From Thiobaca trueperi (GTDB lineage Bacteria; Pseudomonadota; Gammaproteobacteria; Chromatiales; Chromatiaceae), in NCBI RefSeq assembly GCF_004342175.1, contig NZ_SMAO01000001.1, forward strand, positions 434,001 through 498,000: a stretch of DNA of 64,000 nucleotides, in the 5' to 3' direction. The position numbers and the translations under genes are program-made. A model generated the notes under the pieces. The model was given only the letters and a program-made list of their open reading frames with translations, made no database searches and had not been told where the DNA came from. Of this stretch, positions 1 to 8,903 are shown piece after piece (within the stretch, counting starts at the first letter, position 1; each line of letters starts with the position of its first letter).

Positions 1-1073
1 GCATCGCCGATGATGTCCACCGGATTGCCATGCGACCAGTAACCCGGCAGCGCCTTTTCGAGCGTCTGGCGCGTGCTGTCGCTGAACTGAGCAAGGGTCA
101 GCCCCAGTTCGACGGTGCGATCCGCCGCCAGCACGCCCGGCCCGCCGCCATTGGTGACGATGGCGATGCGATCGCCGGCCAGACGGCGACGCGCGCCAAA
201 CACCTGGGCCGCCGCGAAAAGTTGATCCAGTTCCGAGACCTGCACCACACCCGCGCGCTCGGTGACGGCGCGAAAGACATCCGAGGAGCCGACGAAGCCT
301 CCGGTATGCGATTTGATGGCGCGCGTCCCGGCCGGATGGCGACCGGCCTTGACCACGATCACCGGCTTGAGCCGCGCCGCCGCCCGCAGTCCGCTCATGA
401 AATGCCGGGCATGGCGGACCCCTTCCACATAGAGCAGGATGCACTGGGTCTGGGTATCGAGCGCGAGATAATCGAGGATGTCGCCGAAATCCACATCCGC
501 CGCCGCGCCCAGCGACACCACGGCGGAAAAGCCCACCTTGCGCCGCTCGGACCAGTCGATCATGGCGGTACAGATGGCGCCCGACTGCGACACCAGGGCG
601 ACATTGCCCCGGCGCGGCGGATCCTGCCCGACGCTGGCATTGAGTCCATGCTGCGGACGCATCACCCCCAGACAGTTGGGACCGAGCACCCGGATCCGGT
701 TACGTCGGGCGGCCTCGACCATCTTTTCCTGGAGGGCCGCGCCGCGCTCGCCGTGCTCGCCGAAACCGGCCGAATGGACCACGGCCACCTTGACCCCATA
801 GCCCCCGCATTGATCCAGGATCGCGGGCACGCACTCGGCGGGCGTCGCGATCAGGGCCAGATCGATCTGTCTGTCGAGCGCGCTCAAGGCGCTGTAGCAG
901 GATTCGCCGGCAACCTCCTGATATTTTGGATTGATGGCGTAACATTGGCCCTTGAAACCGCCTGCAAGCAGATTGCGGAACACCATGCCACCGATCGAGC
1001 CCTCGCTGTCGCTCGCGCCGAAGACCGCCACGGCAGCCGGCGTAAAGAGTTGGTCAATATCGGACAGGCGCAT
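1..1073 (-). CDS. Acyl-CoA synthetase (ADP-forming)/Pat-type protein acetyltransferase, partial
   Basis: The reverse strand reads open from an ATG at 1073 to the window edge (about 357 residues, C-terminus missing). It begins MRLSDIDQLFTPAAVAVFGA, a CoA-binding Rossmann start, and continues with LGPNCLGV, VALVSQSGAICTAM and IVTNGGGPGVLAAD, the alpha-subunit signature of NDP-forming acyl-CoA synthetases. In proteobacteria this architecture is either an ADP-forming acetyl-CoA synthetase or, with an added GNAT domain, the lysine acetyltransferase Pat/YfiQ; the deciding C-terminal part lies outside the window. A GGAG about 12 nt upstream supports the start. It is divergent from a deacetylase gene across 147 bp, which favours the Pat reading by inference only. 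Confidence 0.85.
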   Translation of the reverse strand, partial: MRLSDIDQLFTPAAVAVFGASDSEGSIGGMVFRNLLAGGFKGQCYAINPKYQEVAGESCYSALSALDRQIDLALIATPAECVPAILDQCGGYGVKVAVVHSAGFGEHGERGAALQEKMVEAARRNRIRVLGPNCLGVMRPQHGLNASVGQDPPRRGNVALVSQSGAICTAMIDWSERRKVGFSAVVSLGAAADVDFGDILDYLALDTQTQCILLYVEGVRHARHFMSGLRAAARLKPVIVVKAGRHPAGTRAIKSHTGGFVGSSDVFRAVTERAGVVQVSELDQLFAAAQVFGARRRLAGDRIAIVTNGGGPGVLAADRTVELGLTLAQFSDSTRQTLEKALPGYWSHGNPVDIIGD

Positions 1074-1220
1074 GGATCTGCACTCCAGGGCAAAAAAGGG
1101 TTTAATCTTGACGGTGCCGCAATCGGCGGTCACCGTTCATTGTTATCGGACAGTCTCATCGATCGAAATTGCCCGGGATCCGTTGCGCCATGCGCCACGA
1201 TCAAGCCTTGAGGATCTGCC

Positions 1221-2153
1221 ATGAATCTGGCCTTTATTTCTCATTCGTCCTGCAAAGAACACCGCATGGGCGCGCACCACCCCGAGTGCCCCGAGCGACT
1301 CAACGCGATCCAGGATCGCATGATCGCATCCGGCATGGAGATGCTGGTCACCCATTACGACGCACCCGCCGCCACCGTCGAACAACTGGCCCGGGTGCAT
1401 GACCGCGACTATATCCAGAGCATCTTCGACGCCGCCCCGACCGCCCCCGACACCCTGGCCTGGGTCGATGGCGACACCGCCATGAACAGCCACTCGCTCG
1501 AAGCCGCGCTGCACTCGGCCGGGGCCGCGATCCTGGCGGTCGATCTGGTCATGAGCGACAAGCACCATACCGCCTTCTGCTGCGTGCGCCCGCCGGGTCA
1601 TCACGCCGGACGGCGCAGCGGGAGCGGTTTCTGCATCTTCAACAATGTCGCCATCGGCGCCGCTTACGCACTCGATCATTATGGACTGGAGCGGATCGCC
1701 ATCGTCGATTTCGACGTGCATCACGGCGACGGCACCGAGGATATCGTCAAGGGCGACGAGCGGATTCTGTTCTGCTCCAGCTTTCAGCACCCCTTCTACC
1801 CCGGCACCGGGGCCGATACCGACGCGCCCAACATCATCAACCTGCCATTGCCGCGACTCACCGACGGCACCGCCTTCAAGGCCGCTGTCGAAGCCGCCTG
1901 GCTGCCGCGTCTCGACGCCTTCACTCCCCAATTGATCATGATCTCCGCCGGCTTCGACGGCCACATCGAAGACGACATGGCGCATTTCAATCTGCACACC
2001 GCTGACTACGGCTGGATCACCCGCGAGCTCCATCAGCTCGCACGCAAACACTGCCGGGAGCGCATCGTGTCCTGTCTGGAGGGCGGCTACACCCTCTCGG
2101 CGCTCGGACGCTGTGTCAGCACCCATATTGACGAGCTCATCGGCCACGCCTGA
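1221..2153 (+). CDS. Histone deacetylase family protein (class II-like, zinc-dependent)
   Basis: This 310-residue protein has the complete arginase/deacetylase fold signature: HPECPERL near residue 20, RPPGHHA (His127-His128 charge-relay pair), IVDFDVHHGDGT (Asp165 and His167 as zinc ligands), ISAGFDGH (Asp246, third ligand) and LEGGY near the end. Family members remove acetyl groups from lysine side chains or small amides such as acetylpolyamines; the sequence does not say which. No signal peptide is visible, so it is cytoplasmic. Its divergent neighbour is an acyl-CoA synthetase/Pat-type gene, so a role in reversing protein acetylation is a reasonable inference. A strong hairpin follows the stop codon. 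Confidence 0.93.
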   Translation: MNLAFISHSSCKEHRMGAHHPECPERLNAIQDRMIASGMEMLVTHYDAPAATVEQLARVHDRDYIQSIFDAAPTAPDTLAWVDGDTAMNSHSLEAALHSAGAAILAVDLVMSDKHHTAFCCVRPPGHHAGRRSGSGFCIFNNVAIGAAYALDHYGLERIAIVDFDVHHGDGTEDIVKGDERILFCSSFQHPFYPGTGADTDAPNIINLPLPRLTDGTAFKAAVEAAWLPRLDAFTPQLIMISAGFDGHIEDDMAHFNLHTADYGWITRELHQLARKHCRERIVSCLEGGYTLSALGRCVSTHIDELIGHA

Positions 2154-2179
2154 ACAGGCCGCCTGACTCCAGCCTGAGC

Positions 2180-2205
2180 GGCCACGAAGCCTCGGCTTCG
2201 TGGCC
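2180..2205 (+). terminator. Strong hairpin downstream of the deacetylase gene
   Basis: GGCCACGAAGCC at 2180-2191 and GGCTTCGTGGCC at 2194-2205 form a perfect 12-bp inverted repeat with a 2-nt gap (a 4-nt loop if the closing pair opens). It lies 27 bp after the deacetylase stop. There is no T-tract, so it may be a transcript-stabilising or REP-like hairpin rather than a classical intrinsic terminator. Confidence 0.55.
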
Positions 2206-2358
2206 GGGGAATCGCCAGTGTTGCAATGCAGCAATCAGCATAGCCCGCGCCCTTCCGGGTTGCAATGACACATGCAGTCGCGCAGCCATTCTCATCATCC
2301 GAACCTTGCCATGTATACTTGTCTCCCCTGGTCAACCTCTCACCGCGCGAGACCCCCC

Positions 2359-2541
2359 ATGTTCTGCCGGGCCCGTTATCTCTTCATCGCTGTCGTCGTG
2401 ACGCTCGGGATACTCAGCATGCTGGGCGCCTGCGGTCAGAAGGGCGCGCTCTATCTGCCCGATGAGACGCCAACCACCACCCCAGGCGCGGATGTGCCGG
2501 TCGCACCGGCGACCTCCGCGACCCGGCCCAATCCGCCCTAG
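2359..2541 (+). CDS. lptM: LptM-like small lipoprotein
   Basis: This 60-residue protein has a hydrophobic signal (residues about 7-24), a lipobox LGAC and the family hallmark CGQKGALYLP directly after the lipidated cysteine. LptM (formerly YifL) is an outer-membrane lipoprotein that assists maturation of the LptD/LptE lipopolysaccharide translocon. Its position immediately upstream of lysA and dapF is a widespread proteobacterial arrangement and supports the call. The ATG at 2359 is chosen because it gives a normal lipoprotein signal; upstream starts in the same frame add an unrelated extension. Confidence 0.88.
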   Translation: MFCRARYLFIAVVVTLGILSMLGACGQKGALYLPDETPTTTPGADVPVAPATSATRPNPP

Positions 2542-2563
2542 ACGAGTGTTGCCGCGACCCGAC

Positions 2564-3811
2564 ATGGATCATTTCAACGAACGCGATGGTGTCCTCCATG
2601 CAGAGGACGTGCCCCTGACCGAGATCGCCGAACGCTTCGGCACGCCCTGCTATGTCTATTCGCGAGCGACGCTGGAACGCCACTGGCGCGCCTTCGACCG
2701 CGCCTTTCGCGATCATCCGCACCTGATCTGCTTTGCGGTCAAGGCCAACTCCAATCTGGCGGTGCTCAATGTGCTGGCCCGCCTGGGGTCGGGGTTTGAC
2801 ATCGTCTCAGTGGGCGAACTGGAACGGGTGCTGGCGGCGGGCGGCGATCCGGGCAAGGTCATCTTTTCCGGCGTCGGCAAGCGCGAGGATGAGATCCGCC
2901 GCGCCCTGGAGGTCGGCATCCGCTGCTTCAATGTCGAGTCCGAATCCGAGCTGATCCGGCTGGACCGCATCGCGGGCGAACTCGGCGTCATTGCCCCGAT
3001 TTCGCTGCGCGTCAACCCCGACGTGGACGCCCAGACCCACCCTTACATCTCGACCGGGCTCAGGGAGAACAAGTTCGGCATCGACATCCAGTCAGCCGAG
3101 GCCGTCTATGTCCAGGCCGCTGCGCTGCCCAATCTGCGCATCACCGGCATCGACTGTCACATCGGCTCGCAACTGACCGATCTCGCACCCTTCATCGACG
3201 CGCTGGGACGGGTGCTGGCGCTGGCCGACCGGCTTGAACAAGCGGGCATCGCCATCGGCCATCTGGATCTGGGCGGCGGGCTGGGCATCCGTTATCGCGA
3301 TGAACACCCGCCGGAGCCCGCCGCCTATGCTGCCGCCATGAGTTATCTGCTGGCGAATCGCCCCCACGAGATCATCCTGGAGCCAGGACGCGCCATCGCC
3401 GGCAATGCCGGCATCCTGCTGACCCGGGTGGACACGCTCAAGCACAATGACCGCCATCATTTCGCCATCCTCGACGCGGCCATGAACGACCTGCTGCGCC
3501 CGGCGCTTTATCAGGCCAAACAGGACGTCGTGCGGGTGGTGCACGAAACCGACGCCGAGCCCGCCCGCTACGATCTGGTGGGCCCGATCTGCGAAACCGG
3601 TGACTTTCTCGGCAAGGACCGCACCCTGGCCCTGAGCGAAGGCGATCTGCTGGCCGTGCGCGGCAGCGGCGCCTATGGTTTCACCATGAGTTCCAATTAC
3701 AACAGCCGCCCGCGCGTGGCCGAGGTCATGGTCGATGGCGATCAGGCGTATCGGGTGCGCGAGCGCGAGACCGTCGCCAGTCTCTTCGAGGGAGAATCGC
3801 TGTTGCCATGA
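2564..3811 (+). CDS. lysA: Diaminopimelate decarboxylase
   Basis: LysA converts meso-diaminopimelate to lysine with pyridoxal phosphate, the last step of the DAP pathway. The 415-residue protein shows the alanine-racemase-type barrel motif FAVKANSN with the PLP lysine at Lys60, GSGFDIVSVGEL, the phosphate-binding HIGSQL segment, DLGGGLGIRY, EPGRAI, and the C-terminal CETGDF and GSGAYGFTM motifs containing the substrate-binding residues. The start at 2564 gives MDHFNERDGVLHAEDVPL, the normal N-terminus; an upstream in-frame extension is not conserved-looking. It lies 22 bp after lptM and overlaps the next gene by four bases (ATGA), so lptM-lysA-methyltransferase-dapF is a tight operon. Confidence 0.96.
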   Translation: MDHFNERDGVLHAEDVPLTEIAERFGTPCYVYSRATLERHWRAFDRAFRDHPHLICFAVKANSNLAVLNVLARLGSGFDIVSVGELERVLAAGGDPGKVIFSGVGKREDEIRRALEVGIRCFNVESESELIRLDRIAGELGVIAPISLRVNPDVDAQTHPYISTGLRENKFGIDIQSAEAVYVQAAALPNLRITGIDCHIGSQLTDLAPFIDALGRVLALADRLEQAGIAIGHLDLGGGLGIRYRDEHPPEPAAYAAAMSYLLANRPHEIILEPGRAIAGNAGILLTRVDTLKHNDRHHFAILDAAMNDLLRPALYQAKQDVVRVVHETDAEPARYDLVGPICETGDFLGKDRTLALSEGDLLAVRGSGAYGFTMSSNYNSRPRVAEVMVDGDQAYRVRERETVASLFEGESLLP

Positions 3812-4491
3812 AACGCCGGCCCGAACCCGAACTCATGGATGACGCCGAACAGGCGCGCGCCTATGCCGAGGCGGATTTCTCCGAGTCCAACACGCTCTTT
3901 CTGGAACTCTTGAGCCGGCTCAAGCCCGGCGCGCTCGACGGCGCGCGGGCGCTTGATCTGGGCTGCGGTCCGGCGGACATCAGCATGCGTTTTCTGCGCG
4001 CCTACCCCAAAGCGACCTGCGATGCGCTCGACGGCTCGCAGGCGATGCTCGATCTGGCTCGGACGGCGCTGGACGCCCTGCCCGGTCTCGCGCCGCGCTG
4101 CCGGCTGATCCATGACCGCATCCCCTCGACGCAATTACCTGCGGGCGGTTATGACCTCATTCTGTCCAACAGTCTTTTGCATCATCTGCCCGATCCCCAG
4201 GTGCTCTGGCACACCATCCGGCAGGTCGGCAGACCCGGCGCGCTGGTGCTGGTCATGGATCTGATGCGCCCAGCCTCCCCCGGCTGGGCCGAGGCGCTGG
4301 TCACGACCTATGCCGAGGACGCGCCGGAGGTCTTGCGCACCGACTTCCGCAACTCGCTGTTCGCCGCCTTCGAGCCACAGGAAGTGGTGGCTCAGCTTGC
4401 CGAAGCGGGACTAAGTGGACTGGGGGGCGGACTGGAGGTCGGGGTCGTCAGCAACCGACATCTGGCGGTCTCGGGACGCCTGCCGACATGA
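3808..4491 (+). CDS. Class I SAM-dependent methyltransferase
   Basis: The 227-residue protein carries the SAM-binding motif [12 protein letters not shown] (residues about 49-60), an acidic motif II region ([11 protein letters not shown]) and a motif around [16 protein letters not shown], all typical of Methyltransf_25/11 enzymes. The substrate cannot be read from the sequence. It starts inside the lysA stop (ATGA) and its stop overlaps the dapF start, so it is translated as part of the lysine/peptidoglycan precursor operon. A link to cell-envelope metabolism is only a guess from position. Confidence 0.85.
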   Translation: MKRRPEPELMDDAEQARAYAEADFSESNTLFLELLSRLKPGALDGARALDLGCGPADISMRFLRAYPKATCDALDGSQAMLDLARTALDALPGLAPRCRLIHDRIPSTQLPAGGYDLILSNSLLHHLPDPQVLWHTIRQVGRPGALVLVMDLMRPASPGWAEALVTTYAEDAPEVLRTDFRNSLFAAFEPQEVVAQLAEAGLSGLGGGLEVGVVSNRHLAVSGRLPT

Positions 4492-5315
4492 GCCTGCGCT
4501 TCACCAAAATGCAGGGTCTCGGCAACGACTTCATCGTCTTCGATGGCGTGCGTCAGCCGGTCGATCTCGATGCCGCAACCATCCGTCGGCTGGCCGACCG
4601 GCGTTTCGGCATCGGTTGCGATCAGATTCTGCTGGTCGAGCCGCCCCGTCTGCCCAACACCGATTTCCATTACCGCATCTTCAACGCCGACGGCTCCGAG
4701 GTCGAACAGTGCGGCAACGGCGCACGCTGCTTCGCCCGCTTCGTCCGCGATCAGGGGTTGAGCGACCAGGATGAGATCCCGGTCGGCACCGCCGCTGGCC
4801 CGATCCGACTCTATCTGGAAGCGGACGGACAGGTGCGGGTCGATATGGGTGTGCCCCGATTGACGCCCGCGCAGATCCCCTTTCTCGCCGAGAGCGAGTC
4901 AGTGACCTACGCGCTGGAGGTCGCGGGCGAGACCCTGACCATCGGCGCGGTCTCGATGGGCAATCCGCACGCGGTCCTGTTGGTCGAGGATGTGGAATCG
5001 GCCCCGGTCGCGCGGCTTGGACCCCTGATCGAACAGCATCCGCGCTTTCCGCAGCGCGTCAACGCGGGCTTCATGCAGATTCTGACCTCGACGCAGATCC
5101 GGTTGCGGGTGTATGAGCGCGGCGTCGGCGAAACCCTGGCCTGCGGCACGGGTGCCTGTGCAGCGGTCGTCAGCGGTCGCCTGCGCGGCTTGCTCGATTC
5201 GCGTGTACGGGTTAGTCTGCCGGGCGGAGAGCTGACAATCGAATGGCGCGGATCGTCCCAGACCCTCTGGATGACGGGGCCGGCCACCACCGTCTTTCAA
5301 GGCGAGATCGAATGA
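4488..5315 (+). CDS. dapF: Diaminopimelate epimerase
   Basis: DapF interconverts LL- and meso-diaminopimelate for lysine and peptidoglycan synthesis. The 275-residue length is standard. Both catalytic cysteines are in their signatures: Cys75 in EQCGNGARC and Cys219 in [12 protein letters not shown], with [12 protein letters not shown] at the start and MGNPHAV in the middle. It overlaps the preceding methyltransferase gene by four bases and is followed after 13 bp by the DUF484 gene and then xerC, the same order seen in many gammaproteobacteria. Confidence 0.97.
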   Translation: MSLRFTKMQGLGNDFIVFDGVRQPVDLDAATIRRLADRRFGIGCDQILLVEPPRLPNTDFHYRIFNADGSEVEQCGNGARCFARFVRDQGLSDQDEIPVGTAAGPIRLYLEADGQVRVDMGVPRLTPAQIPFLAESESVTYALEVAGETLTIGAVSMGNPHAVLLVEDVESAPVARLGPLIEQHPRFPQRVNAGFMQILTSTQIRLRVYERGVGETLACGTGACAAVVSGRLRGLLDSRVRVSLPGGELTIEWRGSSQTLWMTGPATTVFQGEIE

Positions 5316-5328
5316 TGAGAGGGCAGTC

Positions 5329-6027
5329 GTGAGCAGCCAGCCGGCCGAACAATCCATCCCCGAGGATCCCGAACGCGACACCCTGGTCGCCGACTATCTG
5401 CGACAGCATCCTCAGTTCTTTCTGCGCCACCCGGACGTTCTGATCGCCATGCAGGTGCCGCATCTCAGCGGCGACGCGGTCTCGCTGATCGAACAGCAGG
5501 TGCGCATCCTGCGCAAGCAGCTTGAGTCCGAGCGCCACCGTCTCGCCCATCTCATCGCCCGCGCGCGTGAATACGAGGCGCTGTCCACCCGGCTGCATGG
5601 GCTGGTGCTGCAACTCATCCTGGTCAAGGATCCGGCTCATCTGTGCCATCTCATCAAGGACGGGCTGCGGCATGAGTTCCATGCCGAGGGCGTTACCCTC
5701 AAACTCTTCCAAGTGCCGGAAACGGACGATGAGCCGGCGGATCCGCTGACCGCCGCGTTCCGCGATTTCGTGGATCGCGAACACGCGCTCTGCGGCCCGC
5801 TGGATGAAGAAAAAGGCTTCATGCTGTTCGGCAGTCTGGGCGTCTCGGTCAAAACCGCCGCGCTCATTCCGATCCGCGCCGATGGTCAATCCGGCGTGCT
5901 CGCCATCGGCAGCGCCGACCCGGAACGCTTCCATCCCGACATGGGCACCGAGCTGCTGGATCGGCTCGGCGAGGTCGTGAGTCACAAGCTGCGCGCGGTT
6001 CCACTGGATCCCAGCCAGCATTTCTGA
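5329..6027 (+). CDS. DUF484 family protein (GAF-like)
   Basis: The 232-residue cytoplasmic protein has the DUF484 pattern: VADYLRQHPQFFLRHPDVL near residue 25, a helical segment SLIEQQVRILRKQLESERHR, then a GAF-like half ending VLAIGSADPERFHPDMGTELLDRLGEVV. It uses a GTG start at 5329. DUF484 genes sit between dapF and xerC in many proteobacteria; their function is not established. The conserved position argues for co-expression with the recombinase XerC, 19 bp downstream. Confidence 0.9.
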   Translation: MSSQPAEQSIPEDPERDTLVADYLRQHPQFFLRHPDVLIAMQVPHLSGDAVSLIEQQVRILRKQLESERHRLAHLIARAREYEALSTRLHGLVLQLILVKDPAHLCHLIKDGLRHEFHAEGVTLKLFQVPETDDEPADPLTAAFRDFVDREHALCGPLDEEKGFMLFGSLGVSVKTAALIPIRADGQSGVLAIGSADPERFHPDMGTELLDRLGEVVSHKLRAVPLDPSQHF

Positions 6028-6046
6028 CCCCTGCCGGGGGCCACGC

Positions 6047-6958
6047 ATGGACACCTCAGCGTCACCCGGTCTGATCGATGCCTTTCTCGCGCATCTGGCG
6101 CATGAACGACGGCTCGCCGAGCACACGCTCACCAGTTACCGTCGCGATCTGGAACGTGTCAGTGTCTGGCTGGCTGACAATGGAAGTGCCACGCTCGATC
6201 AGATCGACGCCCAGACCCTGCGCCAGTATGTCGCCTGGCGCCGTCGCAACGGCGCCGCCGGCAAGACCCTGCAACGCGAACTCTCCAGCCTGCGCAGTCT
6301 CTATCGCTGGCTGCTGCGCGAAGAGCGGGCGAACGTGAATCCAGCCGTCGGGGTACGCGCGCCCAAGACCGCGCGCAAACTGCCGTCCACCCTGGATGCC
6401 GATCAGCTTTGCAGCCTGCTCGATCATGCCGACGACGATCTGCTGACCATCCGCGACACGGCGATGATCGAATTGTTTTACTCATCCGGGCTGCGTCTGG
6501 CCGAACTGGTCGCAGTCAACCTGGGCGAGATCGACATGGCCGAAGGGGAACTCTCGGTCATCGGCAAGGGCGCCAAGACCCGCCGGGTGCCGGTCGGCAC
6601 CAAGGCCCGCGAGGCCGTCCAGCACTGGCTGCGCGTGCGCGCCAATCTGGCGAACGCCGACGAGCCGGCGCTCTTCGTCAGCAGTCGCGGCAACCGCATC
6701 CACCGGCGCACCGTGCAGGTTCGTCTCGACCACTGGGCGCAACAGCAGGGGGCGGCACGCGGCATCCATCCGCATCTGCTCCGCCACAGCTTCGCCACCC
6801 ATCTACTGGAATCGTCCGGCGATCTGCGGGCGGTGCAGGAACTGCTTGGACACGCCGACATCGGCACCACGCAGATCTACACCCATCTGGATTTTCAACA
6901 TCTGGCACAGGTTTACGATCAGGCGCATCCCCGCGCGAAAAAGAAACCTGAGGCCTGA
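6047..6958 (+). CDS. xerC: Tyrosine recombinase XerC
   Basis: XerC, with XerD, resolves chromosome dimers at dif. The 303-residue protein has an N-terminal SAM-like DNA-binding domain (residues 8-95) and a catalytic domain with all expected residues: Arg150 in SSGLRLAEL, Lys174 in GKGAKTRRVP, His243 and Arg246 in HPHLLRHSFATHLL, His269 in LLGHADI and the nucleophile Tyr278 in TTQIYTHLD. Length and position after dapF-DUF484 match chromosomal xerC rather than a phage integrase. Confidence 0.96.
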   Translation: MDTSASPGLIDAFLAHLAHERRLAEHTLTSYRRDLERVSVWLADNGSATLDQIDAQTLRQYVAWRRRNGAAGKTLQRELSSLRSLYRWLLREERANVNPAVGVRAPKTARKLPSTLDADQLCSLLDHADDDLLTIRDTAMIELFYSSGLRLAELVAVNLGEIDMAEGELSVIGKGAKTRRVPVGTKAREAVQHWLRVRANLANADEPALFVSSRGNRIHRRTVQVRLDHWAQQQGAARGIHPHLLRHSFATHLLESSGDLRAVQELLGHADIGTTQIYTHLDFQHLAQVYDQAHPRAKKKPEA

Positions 6959-6967
6959 ACCGACCTG

Positions 6968-8098
6968 TCAGGCTGAACGGCCTCCCGTGTACTCCACCAC
7001 TTCCAGATCGAATCCCGAAATGGCGTGCATCGACTTGGGCGCGCTCATGACCCGCATCCTGCGCACCCCGAGGTCGGACAGAATCTGCGCGCCGATACCG
7101 TAGGTCCGCAGCTCGCTGCGGTCCTGACGCCGCACCGGCACCGGATCATCGCTGTCGTGCAACTGAAAATCCCTGAGCCGGGCGAGAATGTCGGCTGAAC
7201 TGTCGCGATTGCGCAGCACCACGATGACACCCTCGCCAGCCGCCGCGACCTGATGCATCGCATCCCGCAGCGGCCAGCCGCAGGCGTTGTGAGTGGTGCC
7301 AAACAGATCGCAGAGCGTGTTTTGCAGATGCACGCGCACCAGTGTCGGGCGCTCCGGACTGATGTCGCCCAAGGTCAGGGCCAGATGAATCTCATTGTCG
7401 ATGGTGTCGCGGTAGGCGACCACGCGAAACCGCCCTTCGGCTGTTGGCAGATCGCATTCGCACTCGCGCCGCACGGCCTTCTCGGTTCTGACCCGGTAGT
7501 GGATCAGATCGGCGATGGTACCGATTTTGATGCCGTGGGTGCGGGCAAAGACCTCCAGGTCCGGACGCCGCGCCATGGAGCCGTCTTCGTTCATGATCTC
7601 GACGATTGCCGCCGCCGGGGTGAAACCGGCCAGACGTGTGAGATCGCAACCGGCCTCGGTATGCCCGGCACGCACCAGCACGCCGCCGGGTTGGGCCATG
7701 ATGGGAAAGATGTGGCCGGGCTGGACCAGATCCTTGGGGCCCGCTTCGGGCGCGACGGCGGCGCGGATGGTGGTCGCGCGATCGGCAGCGGAAATACCGG
7801 TGGTAACACCCTGCGCGGCCTCAATGGAAACGGTGAAGGCGGTCGAATGGGCCGCCTGATTGTCGCTGACCATGAGCGGCAGACGCAGACGCTCGCAGCG
7901 TTCCTTGGTCAGGGTCAGACAGATGAGTCCGCGACCGTATTTCGCCATGAAGTTCACGGCTTCGGGGGTCACGCAGTCGGCGGCGAGCAGCAGATCGCCC
8001 TCGTTCTCGCGATCCTCGTCATCCATGATGATGACCATTTTGCCTGCGCGCAGGTCTTCGATGATCTCCTCGGTGCTGTTCAGGCCGGTACTGCTCAT
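6968..8098 (-). CDS. ribBA: 3,4-dihydroxy-2-butanone-4-phosphate synthase with a degenerate GTP cyclohydrolase II domain
   Basis: The N-terminal half (residues about 8-205) is a complete Rib[14 protein letters not shown] (25-37), [10 protein letters not shown], and [11 protein letters not shown] with the metal-binding His. It makes the four-carbon unit of riboflavin from ribulose 5-phosphate. The C-terminal half has a RibA fold ([23 protein letters not shown]) but the zinc site is broken: where active enzymes have SEC and RCDCG, this protein has LQN (Asn260) and HNACG (Asn271, Cys273), so only one of three zinc cysteines remains. GTP cyclohydrolase II activity is therefore unlikely and a separate ribA is expected elsewhere. 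It closes the nrdR-ribD-ribE-ribBA run. Confidence 0.93.
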   Translation of the reverse strand: MSSTGLNSTEEIIEDLRAGKMVIIMDDEDRENEGDLLLAADCVTPEAVNFMAKYGRGLICLTLTKERCERLRLPLMVSDNQAAHSTAFTVSIEAAQGVTTGISAADRATTIRAAVAPEAGPKDLVQPGHIFPIMAQPGGVLVRAGHTEAGCDLTRLAGFTPAAAIVEIMNEDGSMARRPDLEVFARTHGIKIGTIADLIHYRVRTEKAVRRECECDLPTAEGRFRVVAYRDTIDNEIHLALTLGDISPERPTLVRVHLQNTLCDLFGTTHNACGWPLRDAMHQVAAAGEGVIVVLRNRDSSADILARLRDFQLHDSDDPVPVRRQDRSELRTYGIGAQILSDLGVRRMRVMSAPKSMHAISGFDLEVVEYTGGRSA

Positions 8099-8122
8099 AA
8101 TGCAAGACGCTCAGAGTGTTTT

Positions 8123-8186
8123 AGACAGGACAAACAGAATTAACAGGTTTTAAAGCAATGGTTTAAAAAGCCTGTCAATCCTGTCA
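8123..8186. repeat. AGGATTAACAGG-type inverted repeat between ribE and ribBA
   Basis: GACAGGACAAACAGAATTAACAGG on the left (8123 onward) faces CCTGTCAATCCTGTC on the right (8171-8185), giving an imperfect palindrome of about 64 bp. It belongs to the dispersed family also found at 11129, 13576, 47739 and 51894. This copy is among the more diverged ones. It lies in the 126-bp gap between ribE and ribBA. Confidence 0.6.
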
Positions 8187-8224
8187 AAAATCAGGGCTGG
8201 CATGAAAAATTCCGGACAATCGTC

Positions 8225-8884
8225 TTATTTGGCGAATCCATGCTCGGCCAGAAATTCAAGGGTCATGCCGGGCGTCCGGGGATTGGCGGCCTGCTCGCCA
8301 AGCAGCAGACGCTCCAGATAGCGCGCGATCAGATCGACCTCCAGATTGAGGCGCGCACCTGACCGGTAGTCGCCGATGATGGTCTCCTGGATGGTATGGG
8401 GCACAATATTCAGCTCGAACGCCGCGCCATCCACCCGATTGACGGTCAGACTGACCCCATCGACACAGATGGATCCCTTGTGGGCGATATAACGCGCCAA
8501 CTCGTCCGGCGCCTGGATCCGCAGCCGCCAGGAGCGCGCGTCTTCATGACGCTCCAGCAGGGTTCCGACCCCATCGACATGACCGCTGACCAGATGTCCG
8601 CCAAGCGGGGTCGCCAGTGTCAGCGCCTTTTCCAGATTGACCCGACTGCCAGGGGCGAGCGCGCCCAGGGTGGTCAGATCAAGCGTCTCGCGCGAGACAT
8701 CGGCGGCGAAACCCTGCCCGGTCAGCTCGACCGCCGTCAGACAGACGCCGTTGACGGCGATGCTGTCGCCGGGCATCACGCCATCGAGCGGTAGCTTGCC
8801 GGTTCCGATCAGGAGCCGCACGTCGCCGCCGCGCGGCTCCAGGCGCTGGATCTGACCGACGGATTGGATGATGCCTGTGAACAT
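8225..8884 (-). CDS. ribE: Riboflavin synthase, alpha chain
   Basis: Riboflavin synthase dismutates two 6,7-dimethyl-8-ribityllumazine molecules into riboflavin. The 219-residue protein is the usual tandem of two lumazine-binding barrels: the first opens with the family signature MFTGIIQSVG and contains DSIAVNGVCLTAVE, the second contains HLVSGHVDGVGTLL and GSICVDGVSLTVNRVDG. The start at 8884 is set by the MFTGI signature; longer in-frame starts exist inside the end of ribD but add unrelated sequence. It lies 19 bp downstream of ribD. Confidence 0.95.
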   Translation of the reverse strand: MFTGIIQSVGQIQRLEPRGGDVRLLIGTGKLPLDGVMPGDSIAVNGVCLTAVELTGQGFAADVSRETLDLTTLGALAPGSRVNLEKALTLATPLGGHLVSGHVDGVGTLLERHEDARSWRLRIQAPDELARYIAHKGSICVDGVSLTVNRVDGAAFELNIVPHTIQETIIGDYRSGARLNLEVDLIARYLERLLLGEQAANPRTPGMTLEFLAEHGFAK

Positions 8885-8903
8885 AAATAACTCGTCAATG
8901 ACC

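Noticed and set aside
30-1211. A 393-codon open frame on the plus strand at the window start
   Set aside because: The reverse strand over the same bases encodes a clear acyl-CoA synthetase family protein; the plus frame is low-complexity His/Arg/Gly-rich.
8099-8224. FMN riboswitch upstream of ribBA
   Set aside because: The gap holds only the diverged AGGATT palindrome; the conserved FMN aptamer segments are not present.
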